The notes: generated by a model not told the origin, from the sequence alone. A DNA stretch of 59,050 bases from Streptomyces hyderabadensis (GCF_020404845.1 NZ_JAIOJZ010000049.1:1-59050); one strand, 5' to 3'; counted from the stretch's first letter, positions 26,141 through 34,860 are shown. Program-made: numbers and translations.

Positions 26141-26195
26141 CTGCGGGTGCGTGGGGGCTGGTCGCGCAGTTCCCCGCGCCCCTCACAGGGGCGCG
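26141..26195. repeat. Streptomyces-type intergenic repeat with hairpin
   Basis: The sequence CTGCGGGTGCGTGGGGGCTG... to CGCGCAGTTCCCCGCGCCCC (26141-26183) matches, as I recall, a short extragenic repeat found many times in streptomycete genomes. It continues into a 9-bp hairpin CGCGCCCCT-cac-AGGGGCGCG (26175-26195), which may attenuate transcription between the permease and arabinofuranosidase genes. Confidence 0.6.
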
Positions 26196-27065
26196 TCACT
26201 GACCGGCGAGTCCGGTATGGGCGACGCCCGCCACGATCTGGCGCTGGAAGAAGACGAAGACGACGATCAGCGGCAGGCCCGCCATCAGGCCGCCGGCCAT
26301 GAGCTGGGCCCACTGGATGCCGTAGGAGTTCATGACGGTCGCGATGCCGTTCGGCATGGTCATCAGGTCGGGGTTGTTGGTGACCATGTAGGGCCACAGG
26401 AAGTTGTTCCAGGAGCTGATGAAGGTGAAGATGCCGACCGCCGCGAGCGAGGGGCGGGACAGCGGCACGATGATCGTGAAGAAGACGCGCCAGCGGCCCG
26501 CGCCGTCGATGAAGGCGGCCTCCTCCAGCTCGCGCGGGATGCCCTGGAAGAACTTGTAGAGGATGTAGACCATTGCGGCGGGCGCGCACTGCGGCAGGAT
26601 CATGCCCCAGTAGGTGTCGACCATCCCCATCTGCTGGACGGTGGTGAACAGCGGGACGCCGAGCACGGCCGGGGAGACCATCAGGCCCGTCATCACCACG
26701 CCCATCAGGACGCCCTTGCCGCGGAACTCGGTGCGGGCGAAGCCGTATCCGGCGAGCGCGGCGACCAGCAGCACGATCGCGGTCACGCAGACGGACACGA
26801 CCAGCGAGTTGACGAACCAGTCGGTGATGTTGCCGGTCTCGAAGAGGGCCGTCCAGGCCTGGCCGGTCCAGTCGTGCGGCAGCCAGTGCGTGGGCACCTC
26901 GACCGCCTCGGTCTCCGACTTGAGCGAGGTGAACAGGGCCCAGGCGAGCGGGGCGAGGAACACCGCGGCGACGGCGGTGCCGAGCAGGGTGAGCACGATC
27001 TGGCCCGGGGTCCAGCCCCGGCGGGGGCGGGTGCGGGTGCGGGCCGGCGCTGCGGCGGTGGTCAT
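26196..27065 (-). CDS. Carbohydrate ABC transporter permease, MalG type
   Basis: A 289-aa membrane protein with six predicted helices. The coupling (EAA) loop reads ELEEAAFIDGAGRWRVFFTIIVPLSRP (about residues 178-204), typical of the binding-protein-dependent sugar permease MalG branch. ATG at 27065 overlaps the previous permease stop (ATGA). It forms a heterodimer with the MalF-type protein; no ATPase gene is in the operon, so a shared MsiK-like ATPase is likely, as is usual in Streptomyces. Confidence 0.93.
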   Translation of the reverse strand: MTTAAAPARTRTRPRRGWTPGQIVLTLLGTAVAAVFLAPLAWALFTSLKSETEAVEVPTHWLPHDWTGQAWTALFETGNITDWFVNSLVVSVCVTAIVLLVAALAGYGFARTEFRGKGVLMGVVMTGLMVSPAVLGVPLFTTVQQMGMVDTYWGMILPQCAPAAMVYILYKFFQGIPRELEEAAFIDGAGRWRVFFTIIVPLSRPSLAAVGIFTFISSWNNFLWPYMVTNNPDLMTMPNGIATVMNSYGIQWAQLMAGGLMAGLPLIVVFVFFQRQIVAGVAHTGLAGQ

Positions 27066-28003
27066 CGGCCGCCCTCCTCACGGTTGCGCAGCAGCCACAT
27101 CCGGGCGAGGGCGACGGCCGCGATGAGCACGAAGAAGATGATGGAGATCGCGGAGGCGTAGCCCACGCGGTAGCTGGTGAAGCCCTGTTCGAGCGTGTAC
27201 TGCACGAAGGTGCGGGTCGAGTCCTCCGGGCCGGGACCGAAGTCCTGCATCACGACGGCCTGGTCGAAGACCTGGAGGGAGGCGAGGATCTGCAGCGCGA
27301 TGACGAGGCCGGTGATGTTGCGGAGCATCGGCAGCGTGATGTGGACCGTGCGGTGCCAGGCGTTCGCGCCGTCCAGCTTGGCGGCCTCGTAGAGGTGGGC
27401 GGGGATGCCCTGGAGTGCGGCGAGGTAGAGCAGGAAGCTGAAGCCGACGGTCCACCACAGGGTGGTGATGACGACCGCGAGCATGGCGTACGACTTGTCG
27501 GTGAGCCACGGTGTTTCGAGGCCGAAGACGTGGTTGACCATGCCGGTGCCGGGGTTGAACAGCCACTGCCACAGGTTGGCGGCGACGGTGGACGGCAGCA
27601 GGAACGGCAGGAAGAAGCAGAGCCGCCACAGCCACTTGCCGCGCTCGATGTGGTGGGCCAGCAGCGCGAGCAGCAGGGCGAGGACGGTGATGCAGGGCAC
27701 GACCAGCAGCGTGAAGTAGGCGCTGTGGCCGAGCGCGTCCCACATCAGGGGGTCCTGGAGGGCCTCGCGGTAGTTGTCGAGGCCGACGAAGCTCGCGCTG
27801 TCGCCCGAGATGTTGGCGTCGGTGAAGCTGAGGTAGAGGCCGCGCAGCAGTGGCCAGATCACGAACAGGGCGAAGAGCGCGAGGAACGGGGCGACGAACC
27901 AGCCGCCGTGCTGGAAGCCCTGCCCGTGGCGGACGCCGGCACTGTCGGCGGCGGTCCGGGCACGCGCCGGGCGGATGATCGTTTCAGCGCTGGTGGTGGT
28001 CAT
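27062..28003 (-). CDS. Carbohydrate ABC transporter permease, MalF type
   Basis: A 313-aa membrane protein with a cytoplasmic N-terminal tail, six predicted helices (first GGWFVAPFLALFALFVIWPL) and an EAA loop IPAHLYEAAKLDGANAWHRTVHITLP (about 206-231). ATG at 28003 overlaps the binding-protein stop as ATGA. It is the partner of the MalG-type permease in uptake of arabinose-containing oligosaccharides, judged by the linked GH51 gene. Confidence 0.93.
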   Translation of the reverse strand: MTTTSAETIIRPARARTAADSAGVRHGQGFQHGGWFVAPFLALFALFVIWPLLRGLYLSFTDANISGDSASFVGLDNYREALQDPLMWDALGHSAYFTLLVVPCITVLALLLALLAHHIERGKWLWRLCFFLPFLLPSTVAANLWQWLFNPGTGMVNHVFGLETPWLTDKSYAMLAVVITTLWWTVGFSFLLYLAALQGIPAHLYEAAKLDGANAWHRTVHITLPMLRNITGLVIALQILASLQVFDQAVVMQDFGPGPEDSTRTFVQYTLEQGFTSYRVGYASAISIIFFVLIAAVALARMWLLRNREEGGR

Positions 28004-29370
28004 GCGCCGGCCCTTCCCTGTGCGGCGGTGCGGCCGTCCATGGGGTTCTTCATGGCGAGCAGTTCGGTGAGCGTGCTCTTCATCCGGCGGGCGGCGGCCT
28101 CGGGCTTCGCGGAGCCCGTCGTCGAGGAGACCACGATCGGGCCGACCCGCTGGGCGAGGATGCCGGTGGACCCGGCGAACCACACCTTGGGCTCGGTGGC
28201 CTGGTGGTCCATGGCGGAGACGTACTCGTTCTGCGGTTGCAGCCTGCGGTACGCGGCGGTGGACAGGGTCGGCGTGTAGGCCGGGATGTGCCCGCCGGCC
28301 GCCCACTGCCGGGCGTGTTTGACGACGTAGGCGGCGAGCCGGTGTGCGCCCTCGTTGGCGGCGCCGCCGCGGTCGGCCTGGTGCGGCAGGACGAAGGAGT
28401 GGGACTCGGCGTGGGTGGCCCGCCTGCCGAAGACGGGCGGCAGCGGGGTGGCGCCGTAGTCGAGCTTCGCGGCGTCGAAGACCGGCACGGACCAGTTGCC
28501 CTCCCAGCAGAAGGGCGAGCCGTTGACGAACTGCTCGGCACCGGCCCCGCCGCCGAAGGAGGGGTTGGCGTACCCGTCGGCGACGTGCTTGCGCAGGAAC
28601 TCCAGGACCCGCACGGCCTTGTCGGTGTCGAAGGTGACCTCGGTGTCGGCGTCGTCGAACCAGGTGCCGCCGAGCTGGGTGTAGAAGGCGACGAAGAACC
28701 ACCACTGGAAGTTCTGGTCGTTGTGCCACAGCCCGATGGTCTGCAGCCCCCTGGCGGTGGCCTTCCTGGCCTCCTTGAGCACGCCGAACCACTCGTCGGT
28801 GGAGGTGACGGGGACCATCCGGCCGTCGTCGCCGAGCAGTCCGGCCTTCTTCAGCACGTCCTTGCGGTAGAAGCAGAGCTGGACGTGGATGTCGAGCGGC
28901 AGCGCGTAGAGCTTGCCGTCGATGACGGCGCGCTTCCACAGCTCGGGGTTGAAGTCCTCCTCCTTCACGCCGTACTCGGCGAGCAGGGCGGGGTCCCAGG
29001 GGTCGAGGAGGCGGCCGGGCGAGAAGCCGGTGACCCGGCCGAGGTGCATGACGCCCAGGTCGGGGGCGCGGTTGCCGGCGGCGGCCATGGCGAGCTTGGT
29101 GTAGAACGGGCTGCCCCACTGGAGGGTGGAGTCCTTCACGTCGATGCCGGGGTTGTCCCTGCGGAAGGAGTCCAGCATCGCGATCATGTTGTAGCCGTCG
29201 CCGCCGCTGAAGAGGTTCCAGTAGCGGACCCGGGTGTCCGCCCCGGAGGCGAGCGCGTCGGCGCCGGTGCCGAGCGCCGCGAAGCCGAAGCTGCCCGCGA
29301 CCGTCAGACCGCCGGCCGTGGCCAGAAAGTGCCTGCGATTCAGGCCAGGTCGTCCCATGCCCTGCCCCAT
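28000..29370 (-). CDS. ABC sugar-binding protein, Tat-exported
   Basis: A 456-aa extracellular solute-binding protein (family 1). Twin-Arg signal NRRHFLATAGGLTVAGSFGF (residues 11-30). The mature part begins with VRYWNLFSGGDGYNMIAMLDSFRRDNPGI, typical of the family, followed by ALPLDIHVQLCFYRKDVLKKAGL. No lipobox Cys is seen. ATG 29370 or 29358 are possible starts; neither has a strong Shine-Dalgarno. It delivers ligand to the two permeases encoded next; with GH51 downstream, arabinan or arabinoxylan fragments are the likely ligand. Operators lie just upstream. Confidence 0.9.
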   Translation of the reverse strand: MGQGMGRPGLNRRHFLATAGGLTVAGSFGFAALGTGADALASGADTRVRYWNLFSGGDGYNMIAMLDSFRRDNPGIDVKDSTLQWGSPFYTKLAMAAAGNRAPDLGVMHLGRVTGFSPGRLLDPWDPALLAEYGVKEEDFNPELWKRAVIDGKLYALPLDIHVQLCFYRKDVLKKAGLLGDDGRMVPVTSTDEWFGVLKEARKATARGLQTIGLWHNDQNFQWWFFVAFYTQLGGTWFDDADTEVTFDTDKAVRVLEFLRKHVADGYANPSFGGGAGAEQFVNGSPFCWEGNWSVPVFDAAKLDYGATPLPPVFGRRATHAESHSFVLPHQADRGGAANEGAHRLAAYVVKHARQWAAGGHIPAYTPTLSTAAYRRLQPQNEYVSAMDHQATEPKVWFAGSTGILAQRVGPIVVSSTTGSAKPEAAARRMKSTLTELLAMKNPMDGRTAAQGRAGA

Positions 29371-29373
29371 CTA

Positions 29374-29409
29374 TGTTCGAAATACCGAATGTCGCTCGTA
29401 ACTTCGAAC
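29374..29409. promoter_or_regulatory. IclR-like operator region of the arabinoside operon
   Basis: It contains TTCG-N6-CGAA (29376-29389) and a longer inverted repeat GTTCGAA (29375-29381) / TTCGAAC (29403-29409). The 17 bases from 29374 begin TGTTCGAAAT, close to TGTTCGAGAT in the IclR gene promoter (35651). It sits immediately upstream of the binding-protein start and could block transcription or initiation. Confidence 0.4.
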
Positions 29410-29422
29410 GGGAAACGTAGGT

Positions 29423-29436
29423 GGGAAGCGCTTGCA
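29423..29436. promoter_or_regulatory. LacI-type operator (GGGAAGCGCTTGCA)
   Basis: The core AAGCGCTT (29426-29433) is a perfect palindrome with the central CG typical of LacI-family operators, 53 bases upstream of the binding-protein gene. No LacI regulator gene is in the window, so it would act in trans. Confidence 0.5.
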
Positions 29437-29525
29437 CGTCAATGGTTCGGGCAGGATCCCGGGCAGGACTTTTCCCGGGGGCGCGGAGACGGCCCCGGAC
29501 CTGCCGTGGAACTGGCCCCCGGGGC

Positions 29526-29539
29526 ATGCCTCTTGGCAT
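29526..29539. promoter_or_regulatory. Inverted repeat ATGCC-tctt-GGCAT upstream of ImmA/IrrE gene
   Basis: Perfect 5-bp arms 47 bases before the metalloprotease start and overlapping CATATT, which could be a -10 box. It may be the operator of the ImmA/IrrE module; no XRE gene is adjacent. Confidence 0.3.
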
Positions 29540-29585
29540 ATTGCAGGGGTGAGCGGAGGACGGCCGGGGGGACGAGGAGACAGCG

Positions 29586-30116
29586 GTGCGTACCAGGAAG
29601 GAGATGCGTCGTCTCGCTGACGCCCTCATCGACCCCATCCGGGTGCCCGTGCCGGCCGATCCCGAGGTGCTGTTCGAGGCACTCGTCGCCTCCGTCAGCG
29701 CGTGGCGGGGCCGGGAGGTGGTGGTGCACCGGGCGGCCTTCCCGCCGCACACCGCGAGCGGACTGTGGCTGGAGCGGGAGAGCCACGACGACGTGGTGGT
29801 GGACGAACGCGCGGCCGTCTGGCACCAGATCGTGATCCTGTGCCACGAGGTGTGGCACATGAGCCGCCGTCGGGCCGAGGGGGCGGAGGACGGTACCGGC
29901 GACCGGCCCCGGCCGGTGGCCGCGCGCACCGACTTCTCGCTGGCCGAGGAGCAGGAGGCGGACCGCTTCGGCATGCTGATGGGCAGCCGGCTGCGCGCCT
30001 GGCTGGACGCCTCGACCGACTCGGTGTTCGCCGCGGAGAGCGGCGGCCCGGCCAGCCCGCAGAGCCTCGCCGGCCGTATCGGGGCCGCGCTCAACTACCG
30101 GGGGACGGCCCGGTGA
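29586..30116 (+). CDS. ImmA/IrrE family metallo-endopeptidase
   Basis: A 176-aa protein with zinc motif HEVWH (87-91) inside VILCHEVWHMSRRR and a following EEQEADRFGMLMGSRL helix (about 121-136) that supplies the third ligand, as in ImmA/IrrE proteases. Such enzymes usually cleave a partner XRE repressor. Here no XRE gene is adjacent; instead the gene leads a rightward set with two membrane proteins and an oxidoreductase, joined to the next gene by a GTGA overlap. GTG start at 29586 has GAGGAGA upstream. Confidence 0.82.
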   Translation: MRTRKEMRRLADALIDPIRVPVPADPEVLFEALVASVSAWRGREVVVHRAAFPPHTASGLWLERESHDDVVVDERAAVWHQIVILCHEVWHMSRRRAEGAEDGTGDRPRPVAARTDFSLAEEQEADRFGMLMGSRLRAWLDASTDSVFAAESGGPASPQSLAGRIGAALNYRGTAR

Positions 30117-31291
30117 ACAGCCTGATCAACTACCTGAGTTGCGGAGCGCTCTGGCTCGGCCTCGCGGTGAAGGCCCCCGACCTGCTGCGGCACCGGCACG
30201 ATCCGTATCTGCGGGCCATCTGCGCGGTGCTGGGACTGGCCGGGCTCTGCTTCCTGCTCGGGGCGCCTCCGACGGTCGGAGCCGTCAACCGGCTCAGCGG
30301 TGTGCCCAACCTCGCGGCGCCGCTCACCTACGCGGCGATCACCGGGTACTGCGCCGCCTCCCAGGTCCTGGTCGTCCACTGGCGCGGCGGGCCCCGGGTG
30401 CACCGCACCGCACGCCGGTGGACGCTCGCCTACGCCGCCGTGGTCCTCGGCATCGCGGTGACCTTCGCCCTCGGCGACGCGCCCGTGGAGCGCCGCACCG
30501 ATCTGGACACCTACTACGCGACGACCCCGTTCATCGCCGAGATGATCGTGCTGTACCTGGTCGCGCACCTGACCGCGGTGACCGTCACGACGGTGTCGGC
30601 GCTGCGCTGGGCCCGGCAGGTGCGCGGCGGGCTGCGGGCGGGGCTGACGCTGCTCGGGGCGGGCGCGCTGTGCGGTGCCGGTTACAGCCTGGCCAAGCTC
30701 GTCGCGGTCAGTGCCCGCTGGTCCGGGCGCGACTGGTCGGCGCTGGACACCGCCGTCTCCCCGGTCGCCGCCGGTCTCGGGGCCCTGCTGATCGTCGTCG
30801 GGGTGCTGGTGCCGCTGGTGACGCCGCGGGTGGCCGAGTGGCGGCGCGCGTCACACGCGTACGCCCGGCTCGGCCCGCTGGAGCGGGCCCTGGACGACCT
30901 GCTCGACCGCCGGGCGCTGCGGCTGCCGCGCCCGCGTCCCGCCTCGCCCGCCACCCTCCTGATGTGGCGCCGGACCAGCATCCACAACGCGCTCGGCCGC
31001 CTGGACGCGTACTGCGACCGGGGCCTGTACGACCGGACCCGCGCCGACACGCTGGCGGCGACCGGGGACCCCGAACTGGCCCGGGCGCGGGCCTGGGCCG
31101 CGGTGATCCTCGACGCGCTGCGGCGGGAGGCCGGCCCCGGGGAGGCGCCGCCCCCGGGAGCCGGCCGTCCGCCGGCCCCGTCCCCGGACCCCGCGACCCT
31201 CGCGAGGATCGCCGACGTGTTCGCCGGCGCCGGGCGGGCCCCGGCCGCGTCCGCCGTGCCGCGCGGCAGGACGACGGCGGGCGCCGCGTGA
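30113..31291 (+). CDS. MAB_1171c-type seven-helix membrane protein (copy 1)
   Basis: A 392-aa membrane protein, about seven helices in the first 240 residues, then a cytoplasmic helical domain. It matches what NCBI calls the MAB_1171c family putative transporter: SLINYLSCGALWLGLAVKAP, TVGAVNRLSGVPNLAAPLTYAAI, TDLDTYYATTPFIAEMIVLYLVAH. Transport is not established. GTG start at 30113 overlaps the protease stop. About one third of residues align by eye with the second copy at 31374, so the two arose by duplication. The tail (about 340-392) is Pro/Ala-rich. Confidence 0.78.
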   Translation: MNSLINYLSCGALWLGLAVKAPDLLRHRHDPYLRAICAVLGLAGLCFLLGAPPTVGAVNRLSGVPNLAAPLTYAAITGYCAASQVLVVHWRGGPRVHRTARRWTLAYAAVVLGIAVTFALGDAPVERRTDLDTYYATTPFIAEMIVLYLVAHLTAVTVTTVSALRWARQVRGGLRAGLTLLGAGALCGAGYSLAKLVAVSARWSGRDWSALDTAVSPVAAGLGALLIVVGVLVPLVTPRVAEWRRASHAYARLGPLERALDDLLDRRALRLPRPRPASPATLLMWRRTSIHNALGRLDAYCDRGLYDRTRADTLAATGDPELARARAWAAVILDALRREAGPGEAPPPGAGRPPAPSPDPATLARIADVFAGAGRAPAASAVPRGRTTAGAA

Positions 31292-31339
31292 CGGGCGTAC
31301 GCGGCGTGACGGGCCCAGGCGGTGTGACGGGCGTACGCG
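31286..31339 (+). repeat. Three 18-bp tandem repeats between the two MAB_1171c-type genes
   Basis: Units GCGTGACGGGCGTACGCG, GCGTGACGGGCCCAGGCG and GTGTGACGGGCGTACGCG lie head to tail, the first covering the stop codon of copy 1. In one frame the unit encodes VTGVRG. The repeat could fold (CGTACG is self-complementary) and vary in number. Confidence 0.7.
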
Positions 31340-31373
31340 GCGGACAGGTGCCGCAGGTGAGGAGTGGTCGGAC

Positions 31374-32585
31374 GTGAGTCTCGTCGTCTATCTGGCGGCC
31401 CTGGTGTTCGGCATGACCTCGGTACTGCTGTTCCGCCGTCCGCGCACCGCGGTCCGCGACCCGCTGACCCTGTCCACCTGCGCGGCGATCGTCCTCGGCG
31501 CCCTGGTCTTCGTGTGCGCCGCCCCGGCCACCCTCGGCACCGTCAACGCACTCACCGGTGTCCCCAACTTCGGGGCCCCGCTGACCTACGGCATGCTCTG
31601 TGCGTACAGCTGCGCCGTGCTGGTGCTGCTGATCAACTGGCGGGGCGGGCCCCGGCCGGTGGTGCGGCGCGCGGTGATCCGCAGCATGGCCGCCTACGGC
31701 CTGCTGGTGGCCGCCATCGTCGTGCTGTTCCTGCTCGCCGACGCGGACACCGAGCGGCTGACCGACCTCGACACGTACTACGCGGGCACCCCGTTCATGC
31801 GGGAGATGATCCTGCTCTACCTCCTCGGGCACAGTGCGGCGATGCTGGTGATGTGCGCCGTCTGCGTCAAGTGGAGCCGCGAGGTGGGCGGTCTGCTGCG
31901 CGTGGGACTGCGGCTCATCCTGCTCGGCGCGCTGCTGGACCTGGTGGGGTTCCAGCTCACCAAGTACACGGCGGTGGCGGCGCGGTGGGCCGGTCACGAC
32001 CTCGACTTCCTGTCCACCACGGTGGCCCCGCCGATGGCCTCGCTGGCGGCGCTGGTGTGTTCCGTGGGGTTCGCGCTGCCCAGGCTGCTGCCGTCCGTGC
32101 TCGCCCACTGGCGGGGCCTGGACGACTACCGGCGACTGGGTCCGCTGTGGTCGCTGGTGAAGTCGGTGTCCACGGCTCCCGGGCAGCCGTCCGCCTGGTG
32201 GCAGCTTCCCCGGGCCCGCCTCCAGTGGCGCGAGGTCTCCATCCACGACGCCCTGCTCACCCTCGCGCCGTACTTCGACCACCGGGTCCGCGAACGGGCG
32301 CGGGACGCCGCCCTGGGCGCGGGACGCTCCCCCCACGAGGCCCGGCTGGCGGCGGAGGCGGCGATGCTCACCGACGCCGCGCGCCGGGCCGCCGCGCACG
32401 AGGAACCGCCCGAGGCCGCCGGTTCCTACCGGTTGCACGCCACCGAGGTGCCCGGCCCGAGCGGGCTGGTGGAACTCTCCCAGGCGCTGCACCGCGAGCC
32501 CGGCCGTGCCGCCGCCCCGGGCGGCGCGAACCCGTCGTCCCCGACCGGAACCCTGACCGAACCCGAGGAGCCCCATGTCGCGTAG
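31374..32585 (+). CDS. MAB_1171c-type seven-helix membrane protein (copy 2)
   Basis: A 403-aa paralogue of the preceding membrane protein: SLVVYLAALVFGMTSVLLFR, TLGTVNALTGVPNFGAPLTYGML, TDLDTYYAGTPFMREMILLYLLGH and a conserved cytoplasmic helical region (WREVSIHDALLTLAPYFDHRVRERA). Seven predicted helices lie before residue 240. GTG at 31374 follows GGTGAGGAG. It overlaps the FAD oxidoreductase start by 11 bases, so the four genes are co-transcribed. Two non-identical copies suggest a heterodimer. Confidence 0.78.
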   Translation: MSLVVYLAALVFGMTSVLLFRRPRTAVRDPLTLSTCAAIVLGALVFVCAAPATLGTVNALTGVPNFGAPLTYGMLCAYSCAVLVLLINWRGGPRPVVRRAVIRSMAAYGLLVAAIVVLFLLADADTERLTDLDTYYAGTPFMREMILLYLLGHSAAMLVMCAVCVKWSREVGGLLRVGLRLILLGALLDLVGFQLTKYTAVAARWAGHDLDFLSTTVAPPMASLAALVCSVGFALPRLLPSVLAHWRGLDDYRRLGPLWSLVKSVSTAPGQPSAWWQLPRARLQWREVSIHDALLTLAPYFDHRVRERARDAALGAGRSPHEARLAAEAAMLTDAARRAAAHEEPPEAAGSYRLHATEVPGPSGLVELSQALHREPGRAAAPGGANPSSPTGTLTEPEEPHVA

Positions 32586-33981
32586 AGCTGTCGTCGTCGG
32601 TGCCGGACTCGCCGGGATGCTGGCCGCGGCCGTACTGGCCGACGCCGGCGTGCCGGAGGTCGTCGTGCTGGACCGCGACGAGCTGCCCGACGGCCCCCGT
32701 CAGCGCCGCGGGCTGCCCCAGGGGCGCCACGCCCACCTGCTCATGACGGGCGGGCTGAGCGCGATGGAGGAGATCGTGCCCGGTGTGAGCCTGCGCAAGC
32801 GGCTGCTCGCCGCCGGGGCCCACGAGGTGTCCCTCAGCTCGGGGATGCTGGCCCGCACCCCCGAGGGCTGGCTGCGCCGCTGGCGGCGGGCGGGGCCGGA
32901 CATGCTCACCTGCACCCGGGCGCTGGTGGACTGGACGGTACGGGCCGCGGTGCTGGAGGACCCGCGGGTCGAGGTGCGCCGGGCGGCCGTGGCCGGACTG
33001 ACCGGGTCCGCGGGGCGGGTGCGGGGCGTGCGGGTCTCGGGGCCCGACGGGGAGACGGACCTGGAGGCCGACCTGGTCGTCGACGCGAGCGGGCGCGGTA
33101 CCCGGATCGTCACCTGGCTGGACGGGCTCGGACTGTCCGGCGTCCGCACCCGGACCGTGGACTCGGGGCTGGTCAACGCCTCGCGCCTGTACCGGATACC
33201 GGCCGGGGCGGAGCGGTTCCCGCTGACGATCGTGCAGGCCGACCCGTACGTGTCCCGGCCGGGCCGCAGCGCCATGGTGATGCCGGTCGAGGGGGACCGC
33301 TGGCTGGTCAGCTGCGGCGGCACCCGCGGGGGTGAGCCGCCCGCCGATCCCGAGGGCTTCCTGCGCTACACGCTCGACCTGCCGGACCCGATCGTCGGCC
33401 GGCTGGTCTCCGGCGCCGAACCGCTCACCGACGTGCACCTGAGCCGGTCCACCAGCAATGTGCGGCACTACCTGGACAAGGTGCCCAACTGGCCGGAGGG
33501 CCTGGTGGTCCTCGGCGACGCGCTCGGCACCTTCAACCCGGCCTACGGGCAGGGCATGTCGGTGGCCGCCTTCGGCGCCCGCGTCCTGGGCCGGGAGCTG
33601 GCCCGGGCCGGCGCTCCGGACGCGCCCGGCCTGGCCCGACGGGTGCTGCGGGGCGCGGCCCGCCCGGTGGACGCCGCCTGGGCGATGGCCGTCGGGCAGG
33701 ACGTCCTCTACCCCGCCACGCGCGGCGGCGGACGGCCGGGGCTCGCCGACCGGGCGGTGACGGCGTACACGCGGCGCATGACGCGGGCGGCGACCGGCTC
33801 CTTCGCGGCGGCCTCGGCGATCTGGGACGTCACCAGCATGCGCACCCCGCCGACCCGCATGTTCCGCCCCGACGCGGTCCTGGCCGCCCTCGCGGGCCCG
33901 CCGCTCCCCCTGTTGACCGGGCCGCCGCTGACCCCCGGCGAGCGCGCGGTGCTCGCCGGGCTCGACCGCACGGGGGCGTGA
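32575..33981 (+). CDS. FAD-dependent oxidoreductase (aromatic hydroxylase/squalene epoxidase-like)
   Basis: A 468-aa flavoprotein. Dinucleotide-binding motif VVVGAGLAGMLAAAVLADAG (residues 6-25), then a FAD GD motif VVLGDALGTFNPAYGQGMSVAA (about 308-329) and a DASGRGTRI segment (about 167-175). This is the fold of class A flavin monooxygenases and lipid or polyprenyl oxidases. ATG at 32575 lies within the end of the preceding membrane gene (GAGGAG upstream). Substrate is unknown; linkage to two membrane proteins suggests a membrane-soluble one. It converges with the SMP-30 gene. Confidence 0.82.
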   Translation: MSRRAVVVGAGLAGMLAAAVLADAGVPEVVVLDRDELPDGPRQRRGLPQGRHAHLLMTGGLSAMEEIVPGVSLRKRLLAAGAHEVSLSSGMLARTPEGWLRRWRRAGPDMLTCTRALVDWTVRAAVLEDPRVEVRRAAVAGLTGSAGRVRGVRVSGPDGETDLEADLVVDASGRGTRIVTWLDGLGLSGVRTRTVDSGLVNASRLYRIPAGAERFPLTIVQADPYVSRPGRSAMVMPVEGDRWLVSCGGTRGGEPPADPEGFLRYTLDLPDPIVGRLVSGAEPLTDVHLSRSTSNVRHYLDKVPNWPEGLVVLGDALGTFNPAYGQGMSVAAFGARVLGRELARAGAPDAPGLARRVLRGAARPVDAAWAMAVGQDVLYPATRGGGRPGLADRAVTAYTRRMTRAATGSFAAASAIWDVTSMRTPPTRMFRPDAVLAALAGPPLPLLTGPPLTPGERAVLAGLDRTGA

Positions 33982-33999
33982 GCGAACGGGCCGGGCTCC

Positions 34000-34860
34000 T
34001 CACCCCGCGAACGCCGGCTGCGCCACCCCCCGCCCCGCCCCCGGCACCACCAGCAGCGAGCCCGCCAGGGGGTGCGGGTCCGGCAGGCCGACGCGGGCCG
34101 TGGTGACGTACAGGTCGGTGAGGTCCGGGCCGCCGAAGGCACAGGCCGTGACGCGGGGGACGGGGAGGGGGATCACCCGGTCCAGGTCGCCGGCCGGGGT
34201 GTAGCGGCGTACCGCGCCGCCGTCCCACAGGGCGGTCCACACGCAGCCGTCGGCGTCGACGCACAGGCCGTCGGGGAAGCCCGCGCCGTCCTCGATCACG
34301 GCCAGCGGGCGGCGGCCCGCCACCCGGCCGTCCGCGGTGACGTCGAAGACGTCGATGCGGCGGGTCGGGGTGTCGGCGTAGTACATCAGCGTGCCGTCGG
34401 GGCTCCAGCCGGTGCCGTTGCTCACCGTCACGTCGTCGAGGACGGTCTCGGCGGTGCCGTCGCCGGTGAACCGGGTCAGGGTGCCCCCGCCTGGCGCCTC
34501 GTCGTAGCGCATGGTGCCCGCCCACAGGCTGCCGTCGGGGGCGACGGCGGCGTCGTTGCCGCGGCGGCCGGGGACGGGCTCGCGGTGCAGCCAGCGGAAG
34601 GTGTCGTCGGGGTCGAGCAGGCCGATCCCGTCCCGCAGGTTGAGGACCAGGCCGCCGCCCGCGCGGGGCTTGGCGGCGCCCACGTGCTGCTCGGTGCGGC
34701 GCAGGGTGCGCCGGCCGGTGGCCGGGTCGTAGGTGTGGACGCGGGAGTTGAGGATGTCCAGCCACAGCAGGCGGCCGGTCGCCGGGTCCCAGGTGGGGCC
34801 CTCGCCGAGGGTCGCCTCCGCGTGGACGGCCACCTCGAAGGCCGTGCCGGTCGCCGTCAT
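34000..34860 (-). CDS. SMP-30/gluconolactonase-like protein
   Basis: A 286-aa six-bladed beta-propeller protein of the SMP-30/gluconolaconase/LRE-like family, cytoplasmic. Metal-binding features: GEGPTWDP (Glu near 17), NGTGWSPDGTLMYYADTPTR (Asn/Asp near 148-163) and FPDGLCVDADGCVWTALWDG (about 191-210). It likely opens a sugar lactone such as arabino- or galactonolactone. ATG at 34860 overlaps the IclR gene stop (ATGA), so regulator and enzyme are co-expressed. Confidence 0.88.
   Translation of the reverse strand: MTATGTAFEVAVHAEATLGEGPTWDPATGRLLWLDILNSRVHTYDPATGRRTLRRTEQHVGAAKPRAGGGLVLNLRDGIGLLDPDDTFRWLHREPVPGRRGNDAAVAPDGSLWAGTMRYDEAPGGGTLTRFTGDGTAETVLDDVTVSNGTGWSPDGTLMYYADTPTRRIDVFDVTADGRVAGRRPLAVIEDGAGFPDGLCVDADGCVWTALWDGGAVRRYTPAGDLDRVIPLPVPRVTACAFGGPDLTDLYVTTARVGLPDPHPLAGSLLVVPGAGRGVAQPAFAG

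Noticed and set aside
29702..30112. 5' extension of the first MAB_1171c gene
   Set aside because: The frame is open, but lies inside the metalloprotease gene; GTG at 30113 begins a clean membrane helix.
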